This document shows, piece by piece, positions 31,876 through 40,665 of a stretch of DNA of 56,933 nt. Source of the DNA: JALOAD01 sp023228995 [NCBI: Candidatus Muiribacterium halophilum]. GTDB lineage: Bacteria; Muiribacteriota; Muiribacteriia; Muiribacteriales. The stretch is from assembly GCA_023228995.1 (NCBI GenBank), contig JALOAD010000021.1, forward strand, positions 1 through 56,933. The letters are read 5' to 3'. A program made the translations under genes and the position numbers. The notes below the pieces were generated by a model that had not been told where the DNA came from, did no database searches, and saw only the letters and a program-made list of their open reading frames with translations. The stretch's first letter is position 1. Each line of letters opens with the position of its first letter.

Positions 31876-33225
31876 CTATTTAACCGTTTTTATCACAACA
31901 GCTCCAGCCATTACATTTGAATGAACTTCACAAATTTTTTCAAAAGAATCTATTTGTTTTTCTTTTTCTAAAACACCAATTAGAGGTATGTATTTACCTA
32001 ATATAAACGGTTCTGTATTATCTTTAACATTACCCATATCAATTATAATAAAGGAATAATCGTTTTCAAGATTTTTTATTGTATCAAGGAATTGAATACT
32101 TTCAAGCATTTCATCACTTCCAACTGGACTATGTCCTGCTGATATTATATCAATATTTGTTATTGTGTTTTTTATTATATCTGCTTTGTTACCAAGCAAA
32201 AGATCTGCAAGACCAGTATCGTTTTCTTTTAAAAACATTCTATGTAATTTAGGTTGTTTAAAATTTGAATCAATTATAAGTACTTTATTTCCTTTGTTTG
32301 CCCAATAAGCTGCAAGATTTACACTTAAAAATGTTTTTCCAACAGATTTTTCAAGAGAAGTTACAGCAAAAGTTTTTGTTCTTAAAGCTATTTTTTCTGC
32401 AATAATTCTAATACTCTTTTTTAAATCATTATCAGGATCATTTATAAGAACAGCTTCTTTTGAAATCCCTGATTCTGAATTTTTAAAGTCAATAAATCCG
32501 ATATTTCCCAAAAAATTAGGTTGTTCTGTTTGTTCTTTAGATTTAATTTTATTCTTTTTAAATATAAATACAAAATAATATAAAATTCCAAAAAGTAAAA
32601 TCAATAAAATGATTAAAAACATTTTGTTTAAAGCATTTATATCACTTTTAACTTCAATAGTATTTTCCATGGTTGAATTTTTTATATTATTTTCTTTTTC
32701 TGTTTTTGCAATATATTCAAGCTTTTTTGTTTCTTCCTTTATAATTTTTGAAATTTCTTCAATTCTAACTTTAATTCCTGCATTTTCTGTTTCAAATTTG
32801 TTTAAATTACTTATAAGCTCCATGTATTCTGGATTTTGTGAATATATTTTTTTTTCAGAAGTTTTTTCAATTTCTTCTTTTAATTTATTTTCATACATTT
32901 CAATTTGAGTTTGTATTTTTTTAATAACAGGATGTTTTTCTCTATAAGTTAATAATTCTTTTTTAAGCTCAGTTTCAAGCTTTAAAACTTCAGATTTATA
33001 TTCATTTATAAGAGGACTTGGAACAACTTCCCTTGAATACAGAATTTCTCTTTCCATTTTTTTTATCTTATCAGAAATACTTTCAATTTTTGCTTCTGTT
33101 TCAAGCTTTTTAATATTTAATTGAGTAATTTCATTTTCAAAAGAAATAATATCTTGTGAAAAACAAAAAATTGATAAAACAAGAAAAAATAAAATATTAA
33201 TAAATATTTTTTTATTGAATTTCAT
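31876..33225 (-). CDS. Exopolysaccharide-type BY-kinase/CpsD-like membrane ATPase
   Basis: The 449-residue protein has an N-terminal signal/anchor, a long periplasmic coiled coil (about 25-190), a second membrane helix (near 200-220) and a cytoplasmic P-loop domain with a variant Walker A (SLEKSVGKTFLS) and Walker A' (VLIIDSNFKQPKLH). This is the layout of tyrosine kinases that control capsule polymer length, though no Tyr-rich tail is present. I start at the ATG at 33225, which has GAGG 6 nt upstream and overlaps the Wza-like gene; a GTG 12 nt further out is less likely. Confidence 0.8.
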   Translation of the reverse strand: MKFNKKIFINILFFLVLSIFCFSQDIISFENEITQLNIKKLETEAKIESISDKIKKMEREILYSREVVPSPLINEYKSEVLKLETELKKELLTYREKHPVIKKIQTQIEMYENKLKEEIEKTSEKKIYSQNPEYMELISNLNKFETENAGIKVRIEEISKIIKEETKKLEYIAKTEKENNIKNSTMENTIEVKSDINALNKMFLIILLILLFGILYYFVFIFKKNKIKSKEQTEQPNFLGNIGFIDFKNSESGISKEAVLINDPDNDLKKSIRIIAEKIALRTKTFAVTSLEKSVGKTFLSVNLAAYWANKGNKVLIIDSNFKQPKLHRMFLKENDTGLADLLLGNKADIIKNTITNIDIISAGHSPVGSDEMLESIQFLDTIKNLENDYSFIIIDMGNVKDNTEPFILGKYIPLIGVLEKEKQIDSFEKICEVHSNVMAGAVVIKTVK

Positions 33226-33775
33226 TTTCTGCCTCACTTAAAATACAGACAATATCATCCGGCTGTATTTCTACATTATAATTAACTCTGTTTTCTGAAA
33301 TTATTCTGCTAAGTCTAAAAATACCAACTTTAGAATTATTTCTAAATATTTTGACTATTAATCCATCAATATTACCAAGATAACCACCAGAAAGTGAAAC
33401 AAGTTCAAGAACTCTCAAACCTTGTTTATAATTATATTCTCCAGCATTTCTAACTAAACCAAAAATATAAACTTTTTTTTCTCTGGATTTTTCAACAGTT
33501 ATATTAACTTGAGGATTTCGAAAATAGCCATCTTCTAGCTTATTTTTAACGATTGAAGATACTTTTGAAGTATCAAGGCCTGAAACTTTTATCTTTCCAA
33601 CATAAGGAAGAACAACATAACCATTCTCATCAACATATTTTAGAAAATTATATTCTTCAATTTCATGAGTTGAAATTCTTAAAAGATCACCTTTTTCAAT
33701 AATAATAAGTTTTTCTGCAAAAACATTTATAAACAATACAGTAATTAGTAAAAAAAACAATATTTTCCTGTTCAT
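33212..33775 (-). CDS. Polysaccharide export (Wza-like) protein with SLBB domain
   Basis: This 187-residue exported protein (signal peptide to about residue 20) has the polysaccharide-biosynthesis/export domain, with GYVVLPYVGKIKVSGLD near 50 and YFRNPQVNITVEKSREKKVYIFG near 82, followed by one SLBB-type domain (RVLELVSLSGGY). At 187 residues it is shorter than E. coli Wza. With the overlapping kinase gene it forms a capsule/exopolysaccharide export pair. The outer-membrane location is inferred from the family. Confidence 0.85.
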   Translation of the reverse strand: MNRKILFFLLITVLFINVFAEKLIIIEKGDLLRISTHEIEEYNFLKYVDENGYVVLPYVGKIKVSGLDTSKVSSIVKNKLEDGYFRNPQVNITVEKSREKKVYIFGLVRNAGEYNYKQGLRVLELVSLSGGYLGNIDGLIVKIFRNNSKVGIFRLSRIISENRVNYNVEIQPDDIVCILSEAENEIQ

Positions 33776-33828
33776 ATATCCTCCATTTAAAGCAACTTAT
33801 TTGCATTAAATTCACTTTATAATTATTT

Positions 33829-35361
33829 TTATAAATCTGATATTTTTTTAAGAATAGAACTAACTACTCTTTCATCATAAAGTTTTACACTTTTATTTTC
33901 GGCATATTCTTTAGCTTTCTTAGAAAATTTTCCACAAATCATCAAAGTCTTAGTTTTTATATTATCTCCAGAATTCTTAATATCTGTTAACATCTGATTA
34001 ATGTGGTCTTCCTGAATTATATCTGTCCAATTTCTAATTCTAAAGAATATTTTTTCAGTTTTCCTAGAACCTCTTTTATAAGCAACAAAATCAACACCGT
34101 CCTTTACTATTATCTCTTTATCAATAATATATCCAAGAGAAGTTATAACTTTGTAAGATATATTTTTGAATTTAATTTTAGAAAGTATAGACAATACCTT
34201 AGCAGATCTAACTGGACCTAAATAAACACCTCTTTCTTTGGCAATAGCAATCATTCTCTGCTTCCATAAACCAAGGCTTTGCTCAAGCTGATTTACATCA
34301 TATTCATTTTTAAAATTAATAAATTCTCTTCCAGTTGGATATGTAATATTAGAAGAAAACAAAGCATATATTCTTTCCATTTCTTCAAAATTTCTATTAA
34401 CTTCTGGATTAAGAACTTCTGCTATATTTTGATAATTCATATCAAGACTAGAAACTTCTTCCCAGTTAGCAACAGCAGCTTCAATATCTCCTTTAAAAAA
34501 ATAAGCCCAGCCAAGATTATAAAGAAAATCCTTTCTTCTTTCATCTTCAATATCAAGATAAGAAAGATGTTTATTTAAAACAGTAACAGCAATATCAATG
34601 AGATTTTGTGATATAGCAGTCACAGCGGAAGCTATAGCAGCTTGTGTTACAAATCTATCATCTTTAAACTTATCAATAGCATCTTCAAAAACTTTAATAG
34701 CTTCAGGAGAACTATACTCTTTTAAAATATATCCATAATAAAAATAAGCTTCACCTAAGTTTTCATCCTGATTCAACACTTTTTCAAAACACTCTTTTCC
34801 TTCTTTAAACCATTTTTTGGAAAGAAAACATATTCCTTGATAAAAAAGACCTTCTGTATAATCTGGATTAAGTTTTGTCAATTTATCAAAAGGTTCAAGA
34901 GCTTTATCATAATTTCCAGTTCCAAGAAGAAAATATGCTATTTCAAACAAAGCTTCTTTATCATTTGGATCAATTTCAAGAATTTTTTTATTTTCAATAT
35001 AATATTTATCAAAAAGTCCAAGAGTTTTATATATATTTGAAAGTCTTTTAAAAATAATAAGTTTATTATGATCATTTTCAGGATGATTTAATTCAAGAAG
35101 TTTGTCATAACATTTAACAGCTCTCACATACATTTTTTTTTGTTCATATAAAGGAGCAAGATATTGATATAACTCAATATTATTAGGTTCATTAACCTTC
35201 ATATCCTCAATATATTTTATAGCTCCAACATAATCATTTTTATTTATCATAAAATCAACAATTTCAAATCTTTTATTTTCATCAAAAGTATTGTTGAATT
35301 TTCTAATAAGATATATTAGCAAACCAATTAAAAATATTATAATTATTGCAAAAATGTCCAT
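33829..35361 (-). CDS. Membrane TPR protein fused to an Mrr-like domain
   Basis: The 510-residue protein has an N-terminal membrane helix (4-19), about six to eight TPR units (YLAPLYEQKKMYVRAVKCYDKLLEL; LFEIAYFLLGTGNYDKALEPF, and others) from about 30 to 310, and a C-terminal domain of about 120 residues that resembles Mrr-type restriction endonucleases: SLGYIIDKEIIVKDGVDFVAYKRG, then LMICGKFSKKAKEYAENKSVKLYD. The catalytic D-x-x-QxK pattern is only partly present (QxK replaced by FFRIR), so nuclease activity is doubtful. Membrane anchoring of such a domain is unusual. Confidence 0.7.
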   Translation of the reverse strand: MDIFAIIIIFLIGLLIYLIRKFNNTFDENKRFEIVDFMINKNDYVGAIKYIEDMKVNEPNNIELYQYLAPLYEQKKMYVRAVKCYDKLLELNHPENDHNKLIIFKRLSNIYKTLGLFDKYYIENKKILEIDPNDKEALFEIAYFLLGTGNYDKALEPFDKLTKLNPDYTEGLFYQGICFLSKKWFKEGKECFEKVLNQDENLGEAYFYYGYILKEYSSPEAIKVFEDAIDKFKDDRFVTQAAIASAVTAISQNLIDIAVTVLNKHLSYLDIEDERRKDFLYNLGWAYFFKGDIEAAVANWEEVSSLDMNYQNIAEVLNPEVNRNFEEMERIYALFSSNITYPTGREFINFKNEYDVNQLEQSLGLWKQRMIAIAKERGVYLGPVRSAKVLSILSKIKFKNISYKVITSLGYIIDKEIIVKDGVDFVAYKRGSRKTEKIFFRIRNWTDIIQEDHINQMLTDIKNSGDNIKTKTLMICGKFSKKAKEYAENKSVKLYDERVVSSILKKISDL

Positions 35362-35392
35362 AGAGAATATATCGACAAAAAATAATGTTTAA

Positions 35393-35597
35393 TCAAAAAG
35401 CAAACCGGTATATAAGTACAGAAAAGAGTACAAAAACAGTATATAAGTACAGAAACGGTATACAAGTACAAAAACGAGTACAGAAACAGTATATAAGTAC
35501 AGAAACGGTATGTAAGTACAGAAAGGGTATAAAAGCTTTATACCGCTCCTATACTGTTTTCATACGCTCCTACCGCCCTTATACTGCTTTTATTTAA
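35393..35597. repeat. Short interspersed repeat array (GTATATAAGTACAGAAAC type)
   Basis: About seven 12- and 19-nt units of the form (C/A)(G/A)GTATATAAGTACAGAAA or GAGTACAGAAA, run head to tail. They are followed by units in reverse sense (TATACCGCTCC, TATACTG, ATACGCTCC). The palindrome GGTATAAA-AGC-TTTATACC marks the turning point near 35.53 kb. The same right-hand units recur at 50.8 kb. An open frame of 70 codons through the array is not a gene. Confidence 0.6.
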
Positions 35598-35658
35598 ATT
35601 GCCTTTGGCTTCAAGGTATTGTAATATAATAATATTTAATAAAAGGACCTAATACCGT

Positions 35659-36483
35659 ATGATTTATTTAATCACAGCTGTACTTTTATCAGTATTTATT
35701 GCTAATGTATTAAAATATTCTTCTCAAAAAAAAACCGATGTAATTGTAATATTTTTTGGAAATTATCTTTTTGCTGCTATTTTTTCTTGGTTTTTAATAT
35801 CTCCAGAAGAAAAAACAATTCTAATAAAACTTCCTGAACTAATTACAGGACTTGCCACTGGAGTGTTTTTTTTAGTTAATTTTTTTCTTTATATGCATAA
35901 TATTAAATTAAATGGAATGAGTATAAGTGTTAGTGTAATGCGAATTTCTGTTGTAATCCCAGTTGTTTTTTCAATATTACTATTTGGAGAAAAAATAGAT
36001 TTACTAAAAGTAAGTGGTATTATTATAATTCTTCTATCTTTTTACTTATCAGGAAAAAAAGATGGGGTTAATGCTATTAAATGGATTTTAATCCTTTTTG
36101 TATGTACTGGTCTTACAGATACATGTTTGAAGTTTTATAATTTTTATTATGGCGATAACATATCATTATTTCTCTTCTATGTATTTTCATGGGCATGTTT
36201 AGTAAATTTAGGCATAATTATATTTAAAAATAGAAAAATTGATTTTAAAAGTTTATTTTTTGGAATTTTTCTTGGAATACCAAATCAATTAACAAGTCTT
36301 TATTTTATGAAAGCTCTCGAAGTTGAAAAAGCAGTTATTGTATATCCAGTATTTGCTTCATCAGTTGTTATATTTTCTGTATTAAGCGATATAATATTCT
36401 GGAAAACAAAATATTCGTTAATACAAAAAATGTATTTCGCTGTAATGATAATCGGAATAGTGCTTTTGAATATAAAAATTTAA
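35659..36483 (+). CDS. EamA/DMT-family membrane transporter
   Basis: This 274-residue protein has about ten membrane helices in two homologous halves, the drug/metabolite transporter (EamA) layout, with the second half near residues 145-274 (GIPNQLTSLYFMKALEVEKAVIVYPVFASSVV). The substrate cannot be told from sequence. It is isolated: a repeat array lies before it and the convergent helicase gene after it. The family is fairly sure, the function is not. Confidence 0.8.
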   Translation: MIYLITAVLLSVFIANVLKYSSQKKTDVIVIFFGNYLFAAIFSWFLISPEEKTILIKLPELITGLATGVFFLVNFFLYMHNIKLNGMSISVSVMRISVVIPVVFSILLFGEKIDLLKVSGIIIILLSFYLSGKKDGVNAIKWILILFVCTGLTDTCLKFYNFYYGDNISLFLFYVFSWACLVNLGIIIFKNRKIDFKSLFFGIFLGIPNQLTSLYFMKALEVEKAVIVYPVFASSVVIFSVLSDIIFWKTKYSLIQKMYFAVMIIGIVLLNIKI

Positions 36484-36505
36484 AAAAAGTTGAGAGAGTT
36501 TAGGA

Positions 36506-38422
36506 TTAAAAATTTATTACATCTTCTGGCAATTCATTTAAAAATCTTGAAGGCTTTGAATATTTAACATTACCATAAATATTTCTTGTATATGTAAAAG
36601 TAATATAAAGTTTTTTCATACCCCTAGTAATACCAACATAAAAAAGTCTTCTTTCTTCTTCTAGCTGCATTTCCTCATCAAAACACCTAGAATGAGGTAA
36701 AACTTCTTCTTCAAGTCCAGCAATAAAAACAACAGGAAACTCAAGACCTTTTGCATTATGCAAAGTCATAAGCACAACTTCACCAGAATTAACTTCCTCA
36801 TCAGTATCTGAATGCAAAGATACATTTTGAATAAAATCAGATACAGAAGGTTTTTCAGCATTCAATTCATATTCTCTAACTGCTGATACAAATTCTTTTA
36901 TATTGTCAATTCTATTAAGACCATCATCTTGATTCATGAAAAAATCAATAAGATTGGTTTTTTTTAGAAGAGTTTCAACAAAAGCAACAGGTTCAACTTT
37001 ATTAGAAAGCTCGTTTAATTCTTTTATAAGTTCAGCAAATGGAGCTATTTTTTTAGCTAAAACACCTTTTATAAGCTCCTGTCTGTTAATACAAATATCA
37101 AACATAGAAGTATTATTTTTATATGCAAGATCTCTAATTTTTTCAATACTAGTTTTACCAATACTTCTTTTAGGAACATTTATAATTCTCTGAAAAGCCA
37201 TATCATCTTGAGTATTTACTGAAAGCCTTAAATAAGCAATTATTTCTTTTACTTCTCTTCTTTCATAAAATCTAAATCCACCAACAATTTTGTGCGGAAT
37301 TTTTTCTTCTCTAAAAATAGTTTCAAATACACGAGACAACCAGTTTACTCTATAAAAAATAGCAAAATCAGAATAAGTATAACCAAGAAAAATCATATTT
37401 TTAATCTGTTCTGCAATATATCTTGCTTCATCATAAGCATCTCTTGCATGAAATATCTTTATATTTTCACCGTCTTCAAGAGAACTTTTAAGATATTTTC
37501 TCTTTGATGTAGTGTTATTTTTTATCATTTCAGAAGCTGCTTTTAAAATTTTACCAGTAGATCTATAATTCATCTCAAGCTTTACAACAATACAATTAGG
37601 AAAATCATTTTCAAAATTAAGAATATTTCTAATATCAGCTCCGCGCCAACCGTAAATTGCCTGATCCTCATCACCAACAGCACAGACATTTTTATGCTTA
37701 TCAGATAAAAGATTAATAATTCTATACTGAATTAAATTTGTATCCTGATACTCATCAATGTGAATATATTTAAACTTTTCTTGATAATAATCAAGAACAT
37801 CTTTATTATCCTCAAGAAGTCTCATACCATTTATAAGAATATCATTAAAATCCATAGCATTTTTTTCATACAAACCTTTTTGATAAAGCGGATATATTCT
37901 ATTTACTTCTGATATAAAAAAACTAGAAGTAACATCTTTCCATCTATCGTATTTTTCAGGAGGAATATTTTCAGTTTTAGCCTTTTCTATTTCAGATAAT
38001 ACCTGCTTAGGATCAACTAGCTTAGAATCAATGTTTTCAGCTTTTAAAATATTTTTAACAAGGCCAAGCTGATCTGATTGATCATAAATAACAAAGTTTG
38101 ATGAATAACCTATTCTTGAACCATATTGTCTTAACATACGAAGACATATACTATGAAATGTTCCAATCCATATATCTTTGGCAACATTACCAACAAGTCT
38201 AGCAACCCTTTCTTTCATCTCATTAGCAGCTTTATTAGTGAAAGTAACAGCCAAAATACTAAATGGACTAATTCTATTATTAATAAGATGAGCAATTCTA
38301 TAAGTAAGAACTCTTGTCTTACCCGAGCCTGCCCCAGCAAGCACAAGAACTGGACAATTATAAGTAGTGACAGCTTTTCTTTGCTCTTCGTTCAAATCAT
38401 TCAAGTTAATTTTGGCTATCAT
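36506..38422 (-). CDS. pcrA: UvrD/PcrA-type DNA helicase
   Basis: This superfamily 1A helicase (638 residues) is used in repair and in removing RecA or stalled complexes. Motifs seen are LAGAGSGKT (motif I, 29-37), HIDEYQDTN (II), AVGDEDQAIYGWRGAD (III), LEMNYRST (IV), and ESVTLMTLHNAKGLEFPVVFIAG-like and EERRLFYVGITRGMKKLYIT (V and VI). The C-terminus is shorter than in B. subtilis PcrA. It overlaps the LysM gene by 4 bp. Confidence 0.93.
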   Translation of the reverse strand: MIAKINLNDLNEEQRKAVTTYNCPVLVLAGAGSGKTRVLTYRIAHLINNRISPFSILAVTFTNKAANEMKERVARLVGNVAKDIWIGTFHSICLRMLRQYGSRIGYSSNFVIYDQSDQLGLVKNILKAENIDSKLVDPKQVLSEIEKAKTENIPPEKYDRWKDVTSSFFISEVNRIYPLYQKGLYEKNAMDFNDILINGMRLLEDNKDVLDYYQEKFKYIHIDEYQDTNLIQYRIINLLSDKHKNVCAVGDEDQAIYGWRGADIRNILNFENDFPNCIVVKLEMNYRSTGKILKAASEMIKNNTTSKRKYLKSSLEDGENIKIFHARDAYDEARYIAEQIKNMIFLGYTYSDFAIFYRVNWLSRVFETIFREEKIPHKIVGGFRFYERREVKEIIAYLRLSVNTQDDMAFQRIINVPKRSIGKTSIEKIRDLAYKNNTSMFDICINRQELIKGVLAKKIAPFAELIKELNELSNKVEPVAFVETLLKKTNLIDFFMNQDDGLNRIDNIKEFVSAVREYELNAEKPSVSDFIQNVSLHSDTDEEVNSGEVVLMTLHNAKGLEFPVVFIAGLEEEVLPHSRCFDEEMQLEEERRLFYVGITRGMKKLYITFTYTRNIYGNVKYSKPSRFLNELPEDVINF

Positions 38423-40089
38423 TCTGTAAAATCTCCAGTCTTATATAGTTTTAAAATATCTCCAGGATAAATTGAATCAGGATTAGGATAATTCATATTA
38501 TTCCAAGCCCATATTTTCCATGAATAAGCTTCTGTATTATAATGTTTTTTAGAAATTCCAGCTAAAGTATCACCTTTTTTTACATTATAAATTATAAAAT
38601 CCTCAACTCCGGGATTTTCATATTTTTCAACATATCTAATATGTCTTTTTCTTTCACTAATTAGCTTTTTAAGCAAATCTTTAACATTTCTCACAATTTC
38701 TGAAGCTTGTTCAAATTTACCTTTTCTTGATAATTCAACGCTCTTTGTAATTTCTTCATTAATATATTTATATTTCCCAGCAAATGCTTTATCAATTTCA
38801 TAAACTTTTACATAATTTCTTACTTTTTCTTCAAAATTATGAATTTCAACAATAATACCCTGTCTATCAAGATAATTAAGAGCTTTTTCATAAGAATGAG
38901 TTGCAATTTCAAATTCACCTTTATCATAAGCTGAATCTGCTCTAATTATAAACTGAGCAATATCATTGACAATACTATAGGATAAAGTTTCAAATTTATC
39001 CGAGGTATTAAGAATATCTGAGTATTTCTTTTTAACTTTTTCTCTAATTTCATTTAATTCTGCAATTCTTAAAAGATAAACCGAAGTAATTTGAACATAA
39101 TTTTTTAAATCATCCTCAATTAAAATAAGATCTTTATAAGAATATGGTTTTACAGCAATAGTCTTTTGATAAAGCTCATTAATTTCTGCCCATTTTGTAG
39201 AAAAAAACATTTTTATATCATTTTGCTGTATAAGAACTTTTTCATTATTATCAATTAAAGCATTAATGCTATGAACAATCTGAGATTGAGGAGATTCTTT
39301 TATACTTTCAAGAGTACTTAAAATATAATCACTTTCTTTTGATATATGAGTATAATAAAAATCTTTTTTAGGAATATTTGAATCTTTTTTTAGAATTTCT
39401 AAAAATTCATTATAATAAATTACAAGTTTGTCTTTTCTTTGTATCATTTTGGCAAAAAGAGCTGGATTAACAGCATTATAATAGGAATTTCTAATATTTT
39501 CAATTGTATTTTTTACATTTTCAGTCATTTCACTAGTCTTTTTTAAAAAGTTTGAATTATCTATATAAACACTTAAATTATTATCTTCATTTAAAACATT
39601 TTCTAAAAGACCATCTATTACTTTATATCTTTCTTTATAAATATTATCTTCCCAATTAAATTCTTTTCTAGCTTTTTTCCCATTTTCAAAAAGAGCAAAA
39701 GCTTTTCTATAATTTGAATCAATAACATAATAAATAGATGGATAAAACAAATTACATTGCGAAGAATTTGCATTTTCTAAAATAAATTCTACTCTTTTCA
39801 TTTTACTTTCAATTTTTTTAAATTCTTCATTTTGATTTGAAAAATTTTTATAAGCATTTACAAGCTTTTTCATCTTCTCAAAAAGTTCATTACTTTCTGA
39901 AATTTTCCCGTCTGAAACTAATAGTTCAATTTTGAATTTAGTATTAATAATATTATTATATTGTTCTTTAAACAAATTTCTATTTGAATAAACAGAAGAT
40001 ATCATACCATTAAGCTCATCTTCTAAAGCAGAAGCAGAGGAAAAAAATATAAATATAAAAAGGAAAAAAATAAATAGATTTTTTTTCAC
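38419..40089 (-). CDS. Exported coiled-coil protein with C-terminal LysM domain
   Basis: The 556-residue product has a signal peptide (to about residue 22), a long, Lys/Glu-rich helical body and one LysM domain near the end (YNVKKGDTLAGISKKHYN...SIYPGDILKLY). LysM binds peptidoglycan. An envelope-anchoring role is likely. It is sandwiched with 4-bp overlaps between the carbonic-anhydrase-like and helicase genes. Confidence 0.75.
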   Translation of the reverse strand: MKKNLFIFFLFIFIFFSSASALEDELNGMISSVYSNRNLFKEQYNNIINTKFKIELLVSDGKISESNELFEKMKKLVNAYKNFSNQNEEFKKIESKMKRVEFILENANSSQCNLFYPSIYYVIDSNYRKAFALFENGKKARKEFNWEDNIYKERYKVIDGLLENVLNEDNNLSVYIDNSNFLKKTSEMTENVKNTIENIRNSYYNAVNPALFAKMIQRKDKLVIYYNEFLEILKKDSNIPKKDFYYTHISKESDYILSTLESIKESPQSQIVHSINALIDNNEKVLIQQNDIKMFFSTKWAEINELYQKTIAVKPYSYKDLILIEDDLKNYVQITSVYLLRIAELNEIREKVKKKYSDILNTSDKFETLSYSIVNDIAQFIIRADSAYDKGEFEIATHSYEKALNYLDRQGIIVEIHNFEEKVRNYVKVYEIDKAFAGKYKYINEEITKSVELSRKGKFEQASEIVRNVKDLLKKLISERKRHIRYVEKYENPGVEDFIIYNVKKGDTLAGISKKHYNTEAYSWKIWAWNNMNYPNPDSIYPGDILKLYKTGDFTE

Positions 40090-40604
40090 AATATTTGTCC
40101 CTCCTTTAAATATTTATCACAAAGACCTTTATAATCAATGCTATTATCAATTATACTCTGTTTTTCTTCTTCTTTAAGTTTTCTTATAACTTTAGCTGGA
40201 CTTCCAAGCACAAGACTTTCATCTTCTATAACTGTTCTTGGAGTTATTAAAGAACCAGCTCCAACAAGACAATTTTTACCTATTATACAACCATCAAGAA
40301 GAATAGAACCCATTCCAATAAGAGAATTATCTCCAATTTTTGCGCCATGAATTACGCAATTATGTCCAATTGTTACATTATCTCCAATGGTAACAGTATT
40401 ATCAAAAGTAGTATGCAATGATGAATTATCCTGAACATTGGAATTTTTTCCAATGTAAATTCTATTCATATCACCTCTTAATGATACAAAAGGCCAAATC
40501 GAAGACCCTTCACAAACTTTAACTTGTCCAATAATACAACTTTGAGAATCTATATAGGATTTTTTATTAATATCTGGTTTAAATTTCTGAAAAGTTCTAA
40601 TCAT
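40086..40604 (-). CDS. Gamma-carbonic-anhydrase-like left-handed beta-helix protein
   Basis: The 172-residue product consists of hexapeptide repeats of the YrdA/CaiE-type gamma-carbonic anhydrases: SIWPFVSLRGD, NVQDNSSLHTTFDN, TIGHNCVIHGAKIGDNSLIGMGSILL. The metal histidines lie in the SSLH and GHNCVIH segments. Family members bind zinc or iron and hydrate CO2, or act in other ways. It precedes the LysM gene with a 4-bp overlap. Confidence 0.85.
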   Translation of the reverse strand: MIRTFQKFKPDINKKSYIDSQSCIIGQVKVCEGSSIWPFVSLRGDMNRIYIGKNSNVQDNSSLHTTFDNTVTIGDNVTIGHNCVIHGAKIGDNSLIGMGSILLDGCIIGKNCLVGAGSLITPRTVIEDESLVLGSPAKVIRKLKEEEKQSIIDNSIDYKGLCDKYLKEGQIL

Positions 40605-40626
40605 GATAACTCCTTAAAAAGGTATA

Positions 40627-40658
40627 GAAAAAAAGAGCTGATTTTTAAATCAGCTCTT
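40627..40658 (-). terminator. Rho-independent terminator of the PpiD/SurA-like gene
   Basis: On the minus strand AAGAGCTGATTT and AAATCAGCTCTT (40633-40658) form a 12-bp perfect stem with a 2-nt loop, followed by seven Ts, right after the foldase stop codon. Confidence 0.85.
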
Positions 40659-40665
40659 GAGGTCA

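Noticed and set aside
35385-35597. A 70-codon frame through the repeat array
   Set aside because: Its sequence is the translation of the short repeats; there is no independent coding signal.
35393-35597. CRISPR array
   Set aside because: Units are 12-19 nt, variable and contiguous, without unique spacers, and no cas gene is near.
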